A stretch of DNA of 14,494 bases from CAZNVG01 sp964576475 (GCA_964576475.1 CAZNVG010000026.1:1-14494); one strand, 5' to 3'. Positions 1-7,166 are shown, counted from the stretch's first letter. The notes: generated from the letters alone by a model not told the origin. Numbers and translations: made by a program.

Positions 1-1834
1 CCCTATCAGACCGGTCCCCTACTTGGCGGTCAACACCTATGGAGAGTCGGTATTTGGCAAGAGGAAGGGAGACTACTTTGAGATGGTGGAAGTAGGAGTA
101 GTTGACATCACTACTTGCTTCTGTGAGTGGTGTTTTGTGTTTACGGTAGTCTAGGTAGGTGTAGAGGGTGGCTCCTATAAGAAAGAGACCCACTGGCGAA
201 GCCAACGCTATAAACACACCTGTTTTGGCGAGTTGAGATCCAGCTGTTACGACGTTGGTGGTACTAGAGGCGAGGATGGTGCCTTGGTAGGCGCCGACTG
301 AATAGTAGCCAGAGCGAGTGACACCTCGAGCGTCAGTGGAGATGCCGAGAACTTGTCCACCTGCGTTCACTGCTGGGGAGTTGTCGTGTAATGCAATCGT
401 GGGAACGGGACCACCGTTATCTTTTACTTCATGGTCAATCGTGTCATAGAGGTTTGGGACGTAGGTGTAGCCAGTACAGTTTTGATCGTCTGAGAGATTA
501 TGGCCGAGATCGACGGGAGTGGCGTCGAGGGTGCCGGAAAAGCCAACTGCCGTCAGGTCAACTGAATTAAAGCAGTTGAGCGAAGCACCATTCGTCGTGT
601 TGTTTGCGATCAACGTATTTTCGGCGCGCGATCCGTTTTGAACGTCGTTAATAGTAACTTGAAAATCCTGAGTCAGCGTAATGTCTGCCCTTATAACCGT
701 AAAGGCTGAGAAGGTCGTTTCTTTTGATGGTTGCGTTACCGAGTTTCCAACAACCGTCGCATTGGTAATACGCATTAGTGCGCTGTCTATATGGTTAGAG
801 CCGAAGAAGCCGGCAATGGTATTGCGATTATCTGGAGCTGGGTTATTGACGGTGTTGTAGGCAACCGTGACATTCGTAAAGTTCTGCTGATCGGTTAGTT
901 TACAGGAAAAGTAAATTCCCGCTACAACAGGCACGGATGCTTGCCCGGGAACTACCGTTACCGGCGTCGGTACAGTAACAGTGTTATACGCAACAGTTGT
1001 TGCATCTACTAAAACGGCGTAATTAATATTTGTTATTGGTCCAGATGGACTGATTATGAAAAGCCCCGAATCAAGACCTGCACTATTGTGCATTACCGAG
1101 ACGTTATGCACTACAATCGTTGCATCTGAATACTGCTGATTGTTTCCAAAGGTTGTCTCTTGCCCACCAATAGCCAAACCGGTTGCCCCAAGTGACCCAG
1201 GAGCGCTGTTGTTAATTATCTGCGTATCGGTCACCGTCACCGAAGGAACATCCGTGCTCAAAAGCGGCTGCATAGAAAGTGACATTCCGGTTGTGCTGTC
1301 ACCAGACCCAGTCCATGTATTGTTCTGAACGATAGAATTTGACACATTCACGGTTAGTACATTGTTGACTCTTACGCCTTTTGTACAATCATCTACGTTG
1401 ATGTTGTCTAGGGTTACCTGTCTTGCCAGTTCTATCTCTATTGCGTAGTCAGCTGCGTTGGTGATCTTCATGTCTTTGATCGTAATATCTTGCGTTAATG
1501 GAACATTGGACATATTGGCGCTAAATGCTGAATTTCCAGCTCCATCTATGGTGGTAGCACTTTTTCCTGCACCTTGAATGACTACAGTTTTCTGTAGAAA
1601 AGGTAAATCGGCCGACAAAGTCTGGGTACCCGAAGGAATTGTGATCGTATCATTTGAACCGTATGCTCCGTCAGCAACACAGCCATTACCATCAGATGCC
1701 GCATTTACTGCGTCTATTGCTTCAGAAATAGTACAGCCACCAGAGACGGTTACAGTGGCGGCGTGAGCACGAGAGCCTATAGCAAGTGAACTTATTAAAG
1801 CTAAGAGTGTGATACCGAGTAGTTTTTTTAACAT
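1..1834 (-). CDS. Secreted beta-helix surface protein, choice-of-anchor Q type (partial, C-terminus beyond window)
   Basis: An uninterrupted reading frame starts at ATG 1834-1832 and runs off the left edge after 611 codons. Residues 1-25 form a signal peptide (LKK start, hydrophobic core, AHA-A cleavage site). Next comes a CTISEAIDAVNAASDGNGC stretch, like the opening of CTLREAI-type choice-of-anchor Q proteins. A long Asn/Thr/Val-rich region with repeating 'nNtv' turns follows, as in right-handed parallel beta-helices. Residues about 472-520 (DNGGPVPTIAL, SPAVNAG, DARG, YYSVGAYQG) match the choice-of-anchor Q C-terminal motif. LAKTG at 535-539, a hydrophobic segment at 540-561 and DYRKHK at 562-567 look like a sortase signal, but at least 44 more residues follow. 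Likely exported and held at the cell surface, perhaps for host or matrix contact; that role is inferred. An extended -10 only 8 nt upstream suggests a leaderless mRNA. Confidence 0.85.
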   Translation of the reverse strand, partial: MLKKLLGITLLALISSLAIGSRAHAATVTVSGGCTISEAIDAVNAASDGNGCVADGAYGSNDTITIPSGTQTLSADLPFLQKTVVIQGAGKSATTIDGAGNSAFSANMSNVPLTQDITIKDMKITNAADYAIEIELARQVTLDNINVDDCTKGVRVNNVLTVNVSNSIVQNNTWTGSGDSTTGMSLSMQPLLSTDVPSVTVTDTQIINNSAPGSLGATGLAIGGQETTFGNNQQYSDATIVVHNVSVMHNSAGLDSGLFIISPSGPITNINYAVLVDATTVAYNTVTVPTPVTVVPGQASVPVVAGIYFSCKLTDQQNFTNVTVAYNTVNNPAPDNRNTIAGFFGSNHIDSALMRITNATVVGNSVTQPSKETTFSAFTVIRADITLTQDFQVTINDVQNGSRAENTLIANNTTNGASLNCFNSVDLTAVGFSGTLDATPVDLGHNLSDDQNCTGYTYVPNLYDTIDHEVKDNGGPVPTIALHDNSPAVNAGGQVLGISTDARGVTRSGYYSVGAYQGTILASSTTNVVTAGSQLAKTGVFIALASPVGLFLIGATLYTYLDYRKHKTPLTEASSDVNYSYFHHLKVVSLPLAKYRLSIGVDRQVGDRSDR

Positions 1835-1842
1835 TTACGCTT

Positions 1843-1851
1843 ATGGTAGCA
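1843..1851 (-). promoter_or_regulatory. Extended -10 promoter of the beta-helix gene
   Basis: The minus strand reads TGC-TACCAT, ending 8 nt before the ATG at 1834. There is no good -35 element, only a T-rich stretch. Transcription would begin at or within two bases of the start codon. Confidence 0.45.
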
Positions 1852-1910
1852 CAAATGACTGGCCTAAAAAAAAGTCACGAATGAATTATCTGGATAGTCT
1901 TGTATTTTAC

Positions 1911-1998
1911 TGGTGGGCAAGGAGGGACTCGAACCCTCAAGGCTTATTCAGCCAGCGGATTTTAAGTCCGCCGCGTATACCAGTTCCGCCACTCGCCC
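1911..1998 (-). tRNA. tRNA-Leu (anticodon UAA)
   Basis: The minus strand folds into an 88-nt class II tRNA. The acceptor stem is GGGCGAG/CTTGCCC with one G-U pair, followed by A73 and an encoded CCA. The anticodon loop CTTAAAA gives UAA. The T arm carries GGTTCGAGTCC, and the long variable arm is typical of tRNA-Leu. An A8 run on the plus strand (1866-1873) gives a U8 tract downstream that may end the transcript. A TATACT -10 lies at 2015-2020, 16 nt upstream of the mature 5' end. Confidence 0.97.
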
Positions 1999-2055
1999 TA
2001 GTTACGACAATTTTAGTATAGCTGTTTTTTATTTGCTTTTCGATCGCTATCTATT

Positions 2056-2697
2056 CTAATCTCGCAGGCGAGCTACTTGTCCACGAATTACATAAATCCA
2101 AAACGCCCATGCGATTGAAAATGTTATCGTCGTAATGGAACGGTAATTCTGGTTGAGAATAAGCTGCACAATAGATGAGAGTATGCCAAGACACTGCAGT
2201 ATGAACTCAATTATAAGCACAATGTTCACCCCTTTTTTACTCGTTGCACGCAGTAAATACCCGTTTAATAAGAGCGCTGGCAGACAGATTATAGCTATAC
2301 CTACAAGCGAAATAAGCACGAGTCCTCCGAGAGAATCGCCGCCAGAAAGCATCGCTATAATGAGCATGAGTCCAATAATAAGTAGCGCCAACCCTCCCGC
2401 GAAAACCATATTTAAAATGGCGTAAATCTTAAGCGAGCTTACTAGTTGAGATATTTTTGGCTTAGTGTTCGAAGCCGTGTTAACTGGCACCCCCGACTGC
2501 ATACCATAGCTAGGCTGTTGTGGCGTTGGGTAAATATTTGGCTGAGGCGGCGTGGGTGTTGCGGCAGAGTATATGTTTGTCGGAGGCGGGTAGGTTTGAG
2601 CAGTTGGTGCCTGTGACGAAGCTGCCGCATCGTTCGGTTGCGCAGGGTTCTGCGCGTTCTCGCTAACGCTGGTAGGATCGGGTGAAGCTGGATTCAT
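2056..2697 (-). CDS. Four-helix membrane protein with Pro/Gln/Asn-rich N-terminus
   Basis: The protein has 213 residues. Residues 1-80 are low-complexity (Pro, Ala, Gln, Thr, Tyr, with two NIY motifs) and probably disordered. Four hydrophobic segments follow at about 91-117, 124-149, 157-182 and 187-205, ending in RGQVARLRD. A basic ATSKKG loop lies between helices 2 and 3. This layout, a disordered cytoplasmic head plus a small four-helix domain, is common in uncharacterised proteins of Gram-positive and Patescibacterial genomes. I do not recognise a family with known function. An extended -10 (2722-2730) leaves a short leader of about 17 nt with only a distant AAAGGG. It is followed by tRNA-Leu on the same strand. 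Confidence 0.8.
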   Translation of the reverse strand: MNPASPDPTSVSENAQNPAQPNDAAASSQAPTAQTYPPPTNIYSAATPTPPQPNIYPTPQQPSYGMQSGVPVNTASNTKPKISQLVSSLKIYAILNMVFAGGLALLIIGLMLIIAMLSGGDSLGGLVLISLVGIAIICLPALLLNGYLLRATSKKGVNIVLIIEFILQCLGILSSIVQLILNQNYRSITTITFSIAWAFWIYVIRGQVARLRD

Positions 2698-2721
2698 ATT
2701 GACATAAGCCCTTTAGACCCC

Positions 2722-2730
2722 AGTGTACCA
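2722..2730 (-). promoter_or_regulatory. Extended -10 promoter of the 213-aa membrane protein
   Basis: The minus strand reads TGG-TACACT, 24 nt before the ATG at 2697. No -35 hexamer is clear. Confidence 0.4.
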
Positions 2731-2751
2731 CTACAGAGAGAAAGTCATAAA

Positions 2752-2825
2752 TGGAGGCGCGTACCGGAGTCGCACCGGTGTACAGGGTTTTGCAGACCCT
2801 TGCCTAACTCCTCGGCCAACGCGCC
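2752..2825 (-). tRNA. tRNA-Cys (anticodon GCA)
   Basis: This is a 74-nt cloverleaf on the minus strand. The acceptor stem GGCGCGT/ACGCGCC is perfect, with U73 (a tRNA-Cys hallmark) and an encoded CCA. The anticodon stem AGGGT/ACCCT encloses CTGCAAA, giving GCA. A likely extended -10, TGA-TAAAAT, lies at 2846-2854, 20 nt upstream. It is divergent from tRNA-Gln. Confidence 0.97.
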
Positions 2826-2845
2826 AGATAAGGAGAGCTCCACAC

Positions 2846-2854
2846 ATTTTATCA
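2846..2854 (-). promoter_or_regulatory. Probable -10 of tRNA-Cys
   Basis: The minus strand reads TGA-TAAAAT, 20 nt upstream of the mature tRNA-Cys 5' end. It sits back to back with the tRNA-Gln promoter. Confidence 0.4.
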
Positions 2855-2866
2855 TAACCTTTTGGA

Positions 2867-2895
2867 TTGCACCCCTGTTTCGCTTCGAGTATAAT
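2867..2895 (+). promoter_or_regulatory. Consensus-like promoter of tRNA-Gln
   Basis: TTGCAC (2867-2872), a 17-nt spacer and a perfect TATAAT (2890-2895) form a near-consensus housekeeping promoter. Transcription would start near 2902, about 30 nt before the mature tRNA. It is one of only two promoters here with a good -35. Confidence 0.75.
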
Positions 2896-2932
2896 CACCG
2901 AGTACTCTCTTATGAGACTACGCGCGTATCAT

Positions 2933-3006
2933 TGGGGATTGGCCAAGCGGTAAGGCACTGGGTTCTGGTCCCAGGATCGGGGGTTCGAATCCCTCATCCC
3001 CAGCCA
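2933..3006 (+). tRNA. tRNA-Gln (anticodon CUG)
   Basis: This is a 74-nt cloverleaf. The acceptor stem TGGGGAT/ATCCCCA starts with U1, as usual for bacterial tRNA-Gln, and is followed by G73 and an encoded CCA. The anticodon stem CTGGG/CCCAG encloses TTCTGGT, with CUG at 2965-2967. The T loop is GTTCGAATCC. A consensus promoter lies upstream and an intrinsic terminator follows 17 nt after the CCA. Confidence 0.97.
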
Positions 3007-3023
3007 AACATAAGCATGATGAA

Positions 3024-3050
3024 AGACTTCTTAGGAAGTCTTTTTGTTTT
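3024..3050 (+). terminator. Intrinsic terminator of tRNA-Gln
   Basis: A perfect 7-bp stem (AGACTTC 3024-3030, GAAGTCT 3035-3041) with a TTAG loop is followed by TTTTGTTTT. The T tract runs directly into the extended -10 of the next gene. Confidence 0.85.
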
Positions 3051-3058
3051 GATATACT
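3050..3058 (+). promoter_or_regulatory. Extended -10 of the SDR gene, leaderless type
   Basis: TGA-TATACT ends 6 nt before the ATG at 3065, so the transcript should start at or next to the start codon. No Shine-Dalgarno sequence fits. The T of TGA is the last T of the tRNA-Gln terminator tail. Confidence 0.55.
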
Positions 3059-3064
3059 TAAGGC

Positions 3065-3724
3065 ATGAATACACTTATCATTGGCGGAACTTCAGGACTC
3101 GGGTTAGAACTCGCAAAAGACTTACAAGCTTTAGGAGATGAGGTATATGTAACTGGCAGGCGTGAGCTAGATGAATCCTCGTTACATTATGAAGCTTTTG
3201 ATTTATCAGCCCCCAATCTACCTCAAAGACTTGGTGGGCTAGTAATGAAAATGCCAGAAATAAATACGTTAGTATATGCTGCCGGCTATTTCCAAGAAGG
3301 GTTGGTGACTGACTTAACAGAACAACAAATTGAAGAAATGATAGACGTGGGTGGACGAGGCCTGATTTACGCCGTACAAGCAGTACTCGCAAAACAAGGT
3401 AAGCTTGATGAGCTTATTACTATTACTTCTACTTCACAGTGGACGCCACGTAAATTAGAGCCAATTTATAACTTCGCTAAAGCGGGTGCCGCACACTTCA
3501 GTAATGCGATGGCCGAAGACGGGCGAGTAGGCAAGGTTCTTGTTGCTGGTCCTGCTGGTATGGATACAGCATTTTGGGAAGGTACCAACCATGACGTAAG
3601 TACGATGCTTGACCCAGCATGGGTAGCAGACGAAGTGATAAAACTTCGCAGTGATGAATATAAGTACCGTTTTGCTAAAATAATGCGCGAGCCAGCTAGG
3701 GTTGAGGTTGTAGAAACTCGGTAG
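3065..3724 (+). CDS. SDR-family NAD(P)-dependent oxidoreductase
   Basis: This is a 219-residue cytosolic protein with a single Rossmann domain. It begins with beta-1 and the dinucleotide-binding loop GGTSGLG (7-13). The NNAG-like motif is YAAG (71-74), and the active site has Ser 122 or 124 with Tyr135 and Lys139 in YNFAK. PAGMDTAF (163-170) matches the PG..T segment after beta-6. The usual active-site Asn on helix alpha-4 is not evident (IDVGGRG near 93-99), so this is a somewhat divergent short SDR. T30-G-R-R suggests NADP preference. The substrate cannot be told from sequence. The gene stands alone behind its own leaderless-type promoter. Confidence 0.9.
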   Translation: MNTLIIGGTSGLGLELAKDLQALGDEVYVTGRRELDESSLHYEAFDLSAPNLPQRLGGLVMKMPEINTLVYAAGYFQEGLVTDLTEQQIEEMIDVGGRGLIYAVQAVLAKQGKLDELITITSTSQWTPRKLEPIYNFAKAGAAHFSNAMAEDGRVGKVLVAGPAGMDTAFWEGTNHDVSTMLDPAWVADEVIKLRSDEYKYRFAKIMREPARVEVVETR

Positions 3725-3887
3725 GTGTTGGCATCAGCTTGGTTCTAACAAAGTCTACGATGCCCAGTCAAGCACTACATCCATATAGACTGACAACGAA
3801 ACTCTGCAATCAAATCTTATAAACACAGTTATCATGCAACTTATGTATAGTTAGTTATGTGCCCAGTTAACTTACTAAGGAGCAACT

Positions 3888-4277
3888 ATGCCACTTATTC
3901 GCTGTGATTACTCAAGTACGCATTTTAATGACGAGCAGCTCGCCAGCATAAACAAAGCCCTCTTTGATGCCAGTGCGGTGCTTTGTGAATACGATGAGAA
4001 TGACGCGCAAGACAAGATATCGATATTCAACTCACCATACGGCCCACTAGACCACTCAACAGCATCAGCAGAGATTGAGGTTAGAGCTAAAAAGTCTGAA
4101 TTCGATAAGCCCGGCTCTGTTCCTAATGAGGTCAGAGCTGCATGGCTAAAGCACTATGAGTCTTCCCTTGTTCCAATAGCTCAGGAAATGAAAATAACAG
4201 CGCCCATAATATTTACTATCACCTTTGAGGACTGGGAAGTCGTAGTGGTTTCTTCCCAAGGCTCCGTACCTAACTAA
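3888..4277 (+). CDS. Tautomerase-superfamily-like protein
   Basis: A 129-residue cytosolic protein starting MPLIRCDYS, then an amphipathic helix (FNDEQLASINKALFDAS) and beta strands. After Met removal, a Pro at position 1 followed by a hydrophobic strand is the hallmark of the 4-oxalocrotonate tautomerase/CHMI superfamily, where that Pro is the catalytic base. The length fits the CHMI-like class of fused or single 120-130-residue subunits. I see no reliable match beyond the N-terminus and fold pattern, so this is a tentative family call. The start is fixed by AAGGAG (3877-3882), five bases before the ATG. A TATAGT -10 lies at 3846-3851. Confidence 0.65.
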   Translation: MPLIRCDYSSTHFNDEQLASINKALFDASAVLCEYDENDAQDKISIFNSPYGPLDHSTASAEIEVRAKKSEFDKPGSVPNEVRAAWLKHYESSLVPIAQEMKITAPIIFTITFEDWEVVVVSSQGSVPN

Positions 4278-4298
4278 ATGTTCGTTCCGAAGCGGCAC

Positions 4299-4307
4299 TG
4301 TTACAAT
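4299..4307 (+). promoter_or_regulatory. Extended -10 of the SRPBCC gene, leaderless type
   Basis: TGT-TACAAT ends 7 nt before the ATG at 4315. No Shine-Dalgarno sequence is present. Confidence 0.5.
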
Positions 4308-4314
4308 AGCAACC

Positions 4315-4731
4315 ATGAATAAAACACCAATCACCGTACAGACAACTATTAACGCACCACTCGAAAAAGTCTGGCAATATTGGACCGAACCACAACATAT
4401 AACGAACTGGGCCTTTGCTTCAGATGATTGGGAAGCACCCGAGTCAGAAAATAACGTTACAGTGGGCGGCACATTCAAAACCGTCATGGCTGCGAAAGAC
4501 AAGTCTGCGCAGTTCGACTTTACGGGCACCTATACTGCCGTAGATGAAAAGTCACGCCTCGAATACGATATGGACGATGGTCGTCATGTAACGATAGCCT
4601 TTGCCGAAACACCGGAAGGTATTGCCGTTATTGAAACGTTTGATCCGGAAGACGAAAACTCAGAGGAAATGCAACGATCAGGGTGGCAATCAATATTGGA
4701 CAATTTTAAAAACTACACGGAAACCAACTGA
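4315..4731 (+). CDS. SRPBCC/AHSA1-type protein
   Basis: A 138-residue cytosolic protein of the START/SRPBCC fold. The opening is typical: TTINAPLEKVWQYWTEPQHI (10-29) with W33, then a D-W-E-AP segment. VGGTF (50-54), FTGTYTAVDEKSRLEYDMDDG and a C-terminal helix GWQSILDNFKNY complete the hydrophobic-pocket fold. Members are AHSA1 (activator of Hsp90) C-terminal-like domains that bind small hydrophobic ligands; the ligand here is unknown. Length is normal for the family. The stop is TGA, and it faces the stop of the 527-aa gene only 2 nt away with no terminator between them. Confidence 0.88.
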   Translation: MNKTPITVQTTINAPLEKVWQYWTEPQHITNWAFASDDWEAPESENNVTVGGTFKTVMAAKDKSAQFDFTGTYTAVDEKSRLEYDMDDGRHVTIAFAETPEGIAVIETFDPEDENSEEMQRSGWQSILDNFKNYTETN

Positions 4732-4733
4732 GT

Positions 4734-6317
4734 TTACTGGCTCCTCGCTCGGTAATCGAGTACGAAATCTGTCCAGGACATCTCGGGTGTTGGTGGTGCC
4801 AGGCCTATTATGTAGGGCATGAGTTTTTTGAGTGTCGACGAATTTAGACTCTTTCCTCCATCGAGCACCTTGGCTGTCCAGATGAGTTGCGAACGCGGAT
4901 GAGCAAAAGAAATTCCTGTCTGCATAAGCATGGCAATGGCGCGAACATCAACGCCACTATCGTGAAGTCTGAGAAACAGATCAAAATGACTGCGCTGTAA
5001 TCTTTCGCCTACTTCAAATATCCTGTAGTCACGACGCATGGCTAGTCTGAATAATGCCCGTGGCAGTCGATGCTCAATTGATAACTGTTCAATTTGGCCG
5101 TCCATCCAAGTTTTAGCCTGCGCAACAGCACTGTGATATTCAGGTATGCTGGCAAATACGCTCAGGACTTTGGTAGATGATGGTCCTGTTTTAGTCGCAG
5201 AGGCATGGTCGAGGTCTTGGTATTCGGGCAATCTGTGCTCGTGTTCCATGAAGTGCGTAGCCCCCCACCATGTTAAGCGGCGTTTATCCCAGCCTAGTGT
5301 TCGAGTGACCGAACCGAGTAGGAAATTTACTTCACCAATACCACCAAATCTTCTTTTCACAAGATTTCTACTCAAAGACTCATGGTCTATCAAGTCGTCA
5401 TTTGTGAGCGGCCTTCCTTGTGCAACGGTCTCATTTATAGCGGCTCTAATTATCCCTTCATCTGGTAATAGCTTTTTGTAGTTCTTTGACTCATGACCAA
5501 CTGCCTTGCCGTAGCTAGTTAAATTTCCCCAGTGACGTGTAGTAAGGTCGGGTGACGGCCCAATATGCAGAGCCCCGGCAATTGTGAGAATTTGCTTTAG
5601 ACTGACAAATGGCAGTTCGTGCCTGACATAAACTTCGCGAAGCCACTCGTAGTTTTCTCTCCACTGCTGCTCTGACCACTGCTCAAGGAGTTTTTCATTC
5701 ACAAAACCGAGATCTATCTGGTATTGCTCTAAACTACCATGAAGTTTTTTTATTTGTCCGAGGGTCTGTAATTTATTCGCTGCAATTCCGGCAACAATAT
5801 CAGTTTGTACAGGCATAATAGCAAGACCATAGTCTCTACCTAAAAAACGCGAATACTCACGGCCATTCTCTACTGATCGCGCGACAGTCCAAGACGCGGC
5901 TTCAATGCGAGTCGATCGCTTTTCTATACCCATCGCCGCACGGTAGTTTCCTATGCTTCCCCAGTTCTTTTCAATTACACCCATGTTGGGCATAAGGCCG
6001 GCAGATGCTAAACGCGAAACAACTGGCTGTGTCATATGTGCTCGTCCTTCTCGCTCTGATATTTCCTGAGCCCACTGTGCGTTTTGTCTCCACGTCTCGT
6101 CATCCCATTCGCAAACTAGCTTGGTTGTCACCCGACCAAGTACTTGTTGTAATGCATCCATGCCGCCAACATATAACTCCATAGTTTGTGCGCTGGGTAA
6201 CAATGGATTTGACCGAAAATCGTTTCTAGTAAGCGGTCTCATGTCGCCTTCAGCAATTCGCGCCGAGTCAACCTCACGGCATGCCTGCACCACACGTTCG
6301 TAGTTCCATCTATTCAT
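4734..6317 (-). CDS. 527-aa protein of about six ~70-residue helical repeats (homing-endonuclease-associated-repeat-like)
   Basis: A Trp/Arg-rich 527-residue protein with no signal peptide or membrane segment. It is built from degenerate repeats, each a helix, a short link (often L-P/T), then 'GPS...I...fGsi..Y..A.G'. Units end near G61, G130, G204, G274, about G341 and about A399. The clearest are KNWGSIGNYRAAMG (117-130), RHWGNLTSYGKAVG (261-274) and KRRFGGIGEVNFLLG (321-335). Two helices, ETWRQNAQWAQE (74-85) and QQWRENYEWLRE (217-228), are near copies. The pattern resembles the homing-endonuclease-associated repeat (PF18780-like, DNA-binding), but I see no HNH, GIY-YIG or LAGLIDADG motif. 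Residues 400-527 form a further helical tail. DNA binding is an inference. The start is supported by an extended -10 8 nt upstream. Confidence 0.8.
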   Translation of the reverse strand: MNRWNYERVVQACREVDSARIAEGDMRPLTRNDFRSNPLLPSAQTMELYVGGMDALQQVLGRVTTKLVCEWDDETWRQNAQWAQEISEREGRAHMTQPVVSRLASAGLMPNMGVIEKNWGSIGNYRAAMGIEKRSTRIEAASWTVARSVENGREYSRFLGRDYGLAIMPVQTDIVAGIAANKLQTLGQIKKLHGSLEQYQIDLGFVNEKLLEQWSEQQWRENYEWLREVYVRHELPFVSLKQILTIAGALHIGPSPDLTTRHWGNLTSYGKAVGHESKNYKKLLPDEGIIRAAINETVAQGRPLTNDDLIDHESLSRNLVKRRFGGIGEVNFLLGSVTRTLGWDKRRLTWWGATHFMEHEHRLPEYQDLDHASATKTGPSSTKVLSVFASIPEYHSAVAQAKTWMDGQIEQLSIEHRLPRALFRLAMRRDYRIFEVGERLQRSHFDLFLRLHDSGVDVRAIAMLMQTGISFAHPRSQLIWTAKVLDGGKSLNSSTLKKLMPYIIGLAPPTPEMSWTDFVLDYRARSQ

Positions 6318-6325
6318 TGATGCAT

Positions 6326-6334
6326 ACTATACCA
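6326..6334 (-). promoter_or_regulatory. Extended -10 of the 527-aa repeat protein gene, leaderless type
   Basis: The minus strand reads TGG-TATAGT, ending 8 nt before the ATG at 6317. It is divergent from the nucleotidyltransferase promoter about 40 bp away. Confidence 0.5.
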
Positions 6335-6371
6335 TCTTTTCCTCTGTTATTTTAGGGTTAGTGCAACATGC

Positions 6372-6380
6372 TGTTACGAT
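6372..6380 (+). promoter_or_regulatory. Extended -10 of the nucleotidyltransferase gene, leaderless type
   Basis: TGT-TACGAT ends 6 nt before the ATG at 6387, with no Shine-Dalgarno sequence. Confidence 0.5.
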
Positions 6381-6386
6381 AGAGCC

Positions 6387-6953
6387 ATGCTTCAATCCCA
6401 GAATGAACTCGAGCACTTTATTCAGAACAACGATTACATGATGCGAGCGCTGCGCGCTGCAAAAACCTGCAATCTACCAGATTGGTTCATCGGGGCGGGT
6501 TTTATTAGAGATACCGTATGGAATGTCCAGCATGGCTTTGAGTTAGATTATTCGTATAAGGACCTCGATTTAGGCTACTATGACAAAACTAATGCGTCAC
6601 AAGTCTTCGATGAGGAGTTGTCCATAAAACTCCGTGGGGTATTCGATACTGAATGGGAAATAGTTAACCAAGCATATGCGCACACATATAATCATGGGGT
6701 CGCGCCATACATTTCTGCGACAGACGGTCTCGCGCATTGGATTGAAACCGCGACGTGTGTCGCGGCAACGCTGGACGATAACGACAATGTGCGGGTTATC
6801 GCTCCATGGGACATCGATGATCTACTGACGCTCAAACTTCGCATAGCACCATGTCACAAAGGCAATGCATATTACGAGAATCTATTTCATAAACGAATAA
6901 CTTCCAAGAATTGGCTGGTGCGCTGGCCCAAGCTTCAGATTATCGACTCATAA
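6387..6953 (+). CDS. Nucleotidyltransferase family protein (PF06042/DUF925 type)
   Basis: The 188-residue protein matches this family along its whole length. LPDWFIGAGFIRDTVWN (30-46) is the signature N-terminal segment. KDLDLGYYD (58-66) carries the Asp residues expected to bind metal, as in pol-beta-type nucleotidyltransferases. WEIVNQAYAH (90-99), HWIETATCVAATL (117-129), IAPWDIDDLLTLKLR (138-152) and the ending KNWLVRWPKL complete the family pattern. Length is normal. The family is widespread in bacteria and its substrate is not firmly known; it probably transfers a nucleotide to a small molecule or protein in the cytosol. It is transcribed alone from a leaderless-type promoter, divergent from the repeat protein. 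Confidence 0.92.
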   Translation: MLQSQNELEHFIQNNDYMMRALRAAKTCNLPDWFIGAGFIRDTVWNVQHGFELDYSYKDLDLGYYDKTNASQVFDEELSIKLRGVFDTEWEIVNQAYAHTYNHGVAPYISATDGLAHWIETATCVAATLDDNDNVRVIAPWDIDDLLTLKLRIAPCHKGNAYYENLFHKRITSKNWLVRWPKLQIIDS

Positions 6954-7047
6954 CGTGATCTCGAAAGTCACGCCAATCGCTCTTGTACTCTTTTGGCATT
7001 GCATCAAACTCTACGTCGGCTATTCTTTGCCAGTTTTTCTTCGACAT
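6940..7047 (-). CDS. Possible 35-aa small protein
   Basis: A short frame starts at ATG 7047 and stops at TAA 6942-6940. It encodes a charged, Trp-containing peptide, MSKKNWQRIADVEFDAMPKE and 15 more residues. A GCGAGGG sequence sits about 4 nt before the ATG, a fair ribosome site. Amino-acid composition looks protein-like (3 aromatic and many charged residues, no low complexity). Its end overlaps the end of the convergent nucleotidyltransferase gene by 14 bp. I recognise no family. It could be a real microprotein, a remnant of a longer gene, or chance. Confidence 0.4.
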   Translation of the reverse strand: MSKKNWQRIADVEFDAMPKEYKSDWRDFRDHVMSR

Positions 7048-7134
7048 ACAACCCTCGCCTTATTAACACTATTCACTTTAGTATCTATGCAACTTGCTGA
7101 CAGTAAAATTTTTCGCAAATCATTTTGAAGCTAC

Positions 7135-7143
7135 TGCTACACT
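7135..7143 (+). promoter_or_regulatory. Extended -10 of the VOC gene
   Basis: TGC-TACACT gives a start near 7150, just before the AAAGGAG ribosome site. This promoter lies inside the longer possible reading frame from 7125 and so argues for the start at 7167. Confidence 0.5.
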
Positions 7144-7166
7144 GTACTTATACAAAGGAGAAATAT

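Noticed and set aside
3065..3141. A plus-strand frame 2800-3141 spanning tRNA-Cys, tRNA-Gln and the SDR start
   Set aside because: It runs through two tRNA genes and a terminator, so it cannot be a real coding region.
7125..7166. Upstream start adding 14 residues to the VOC protein
   Set aside because: It precedes the likely promoter, and the AAAGGAG site fits the start at 7167.
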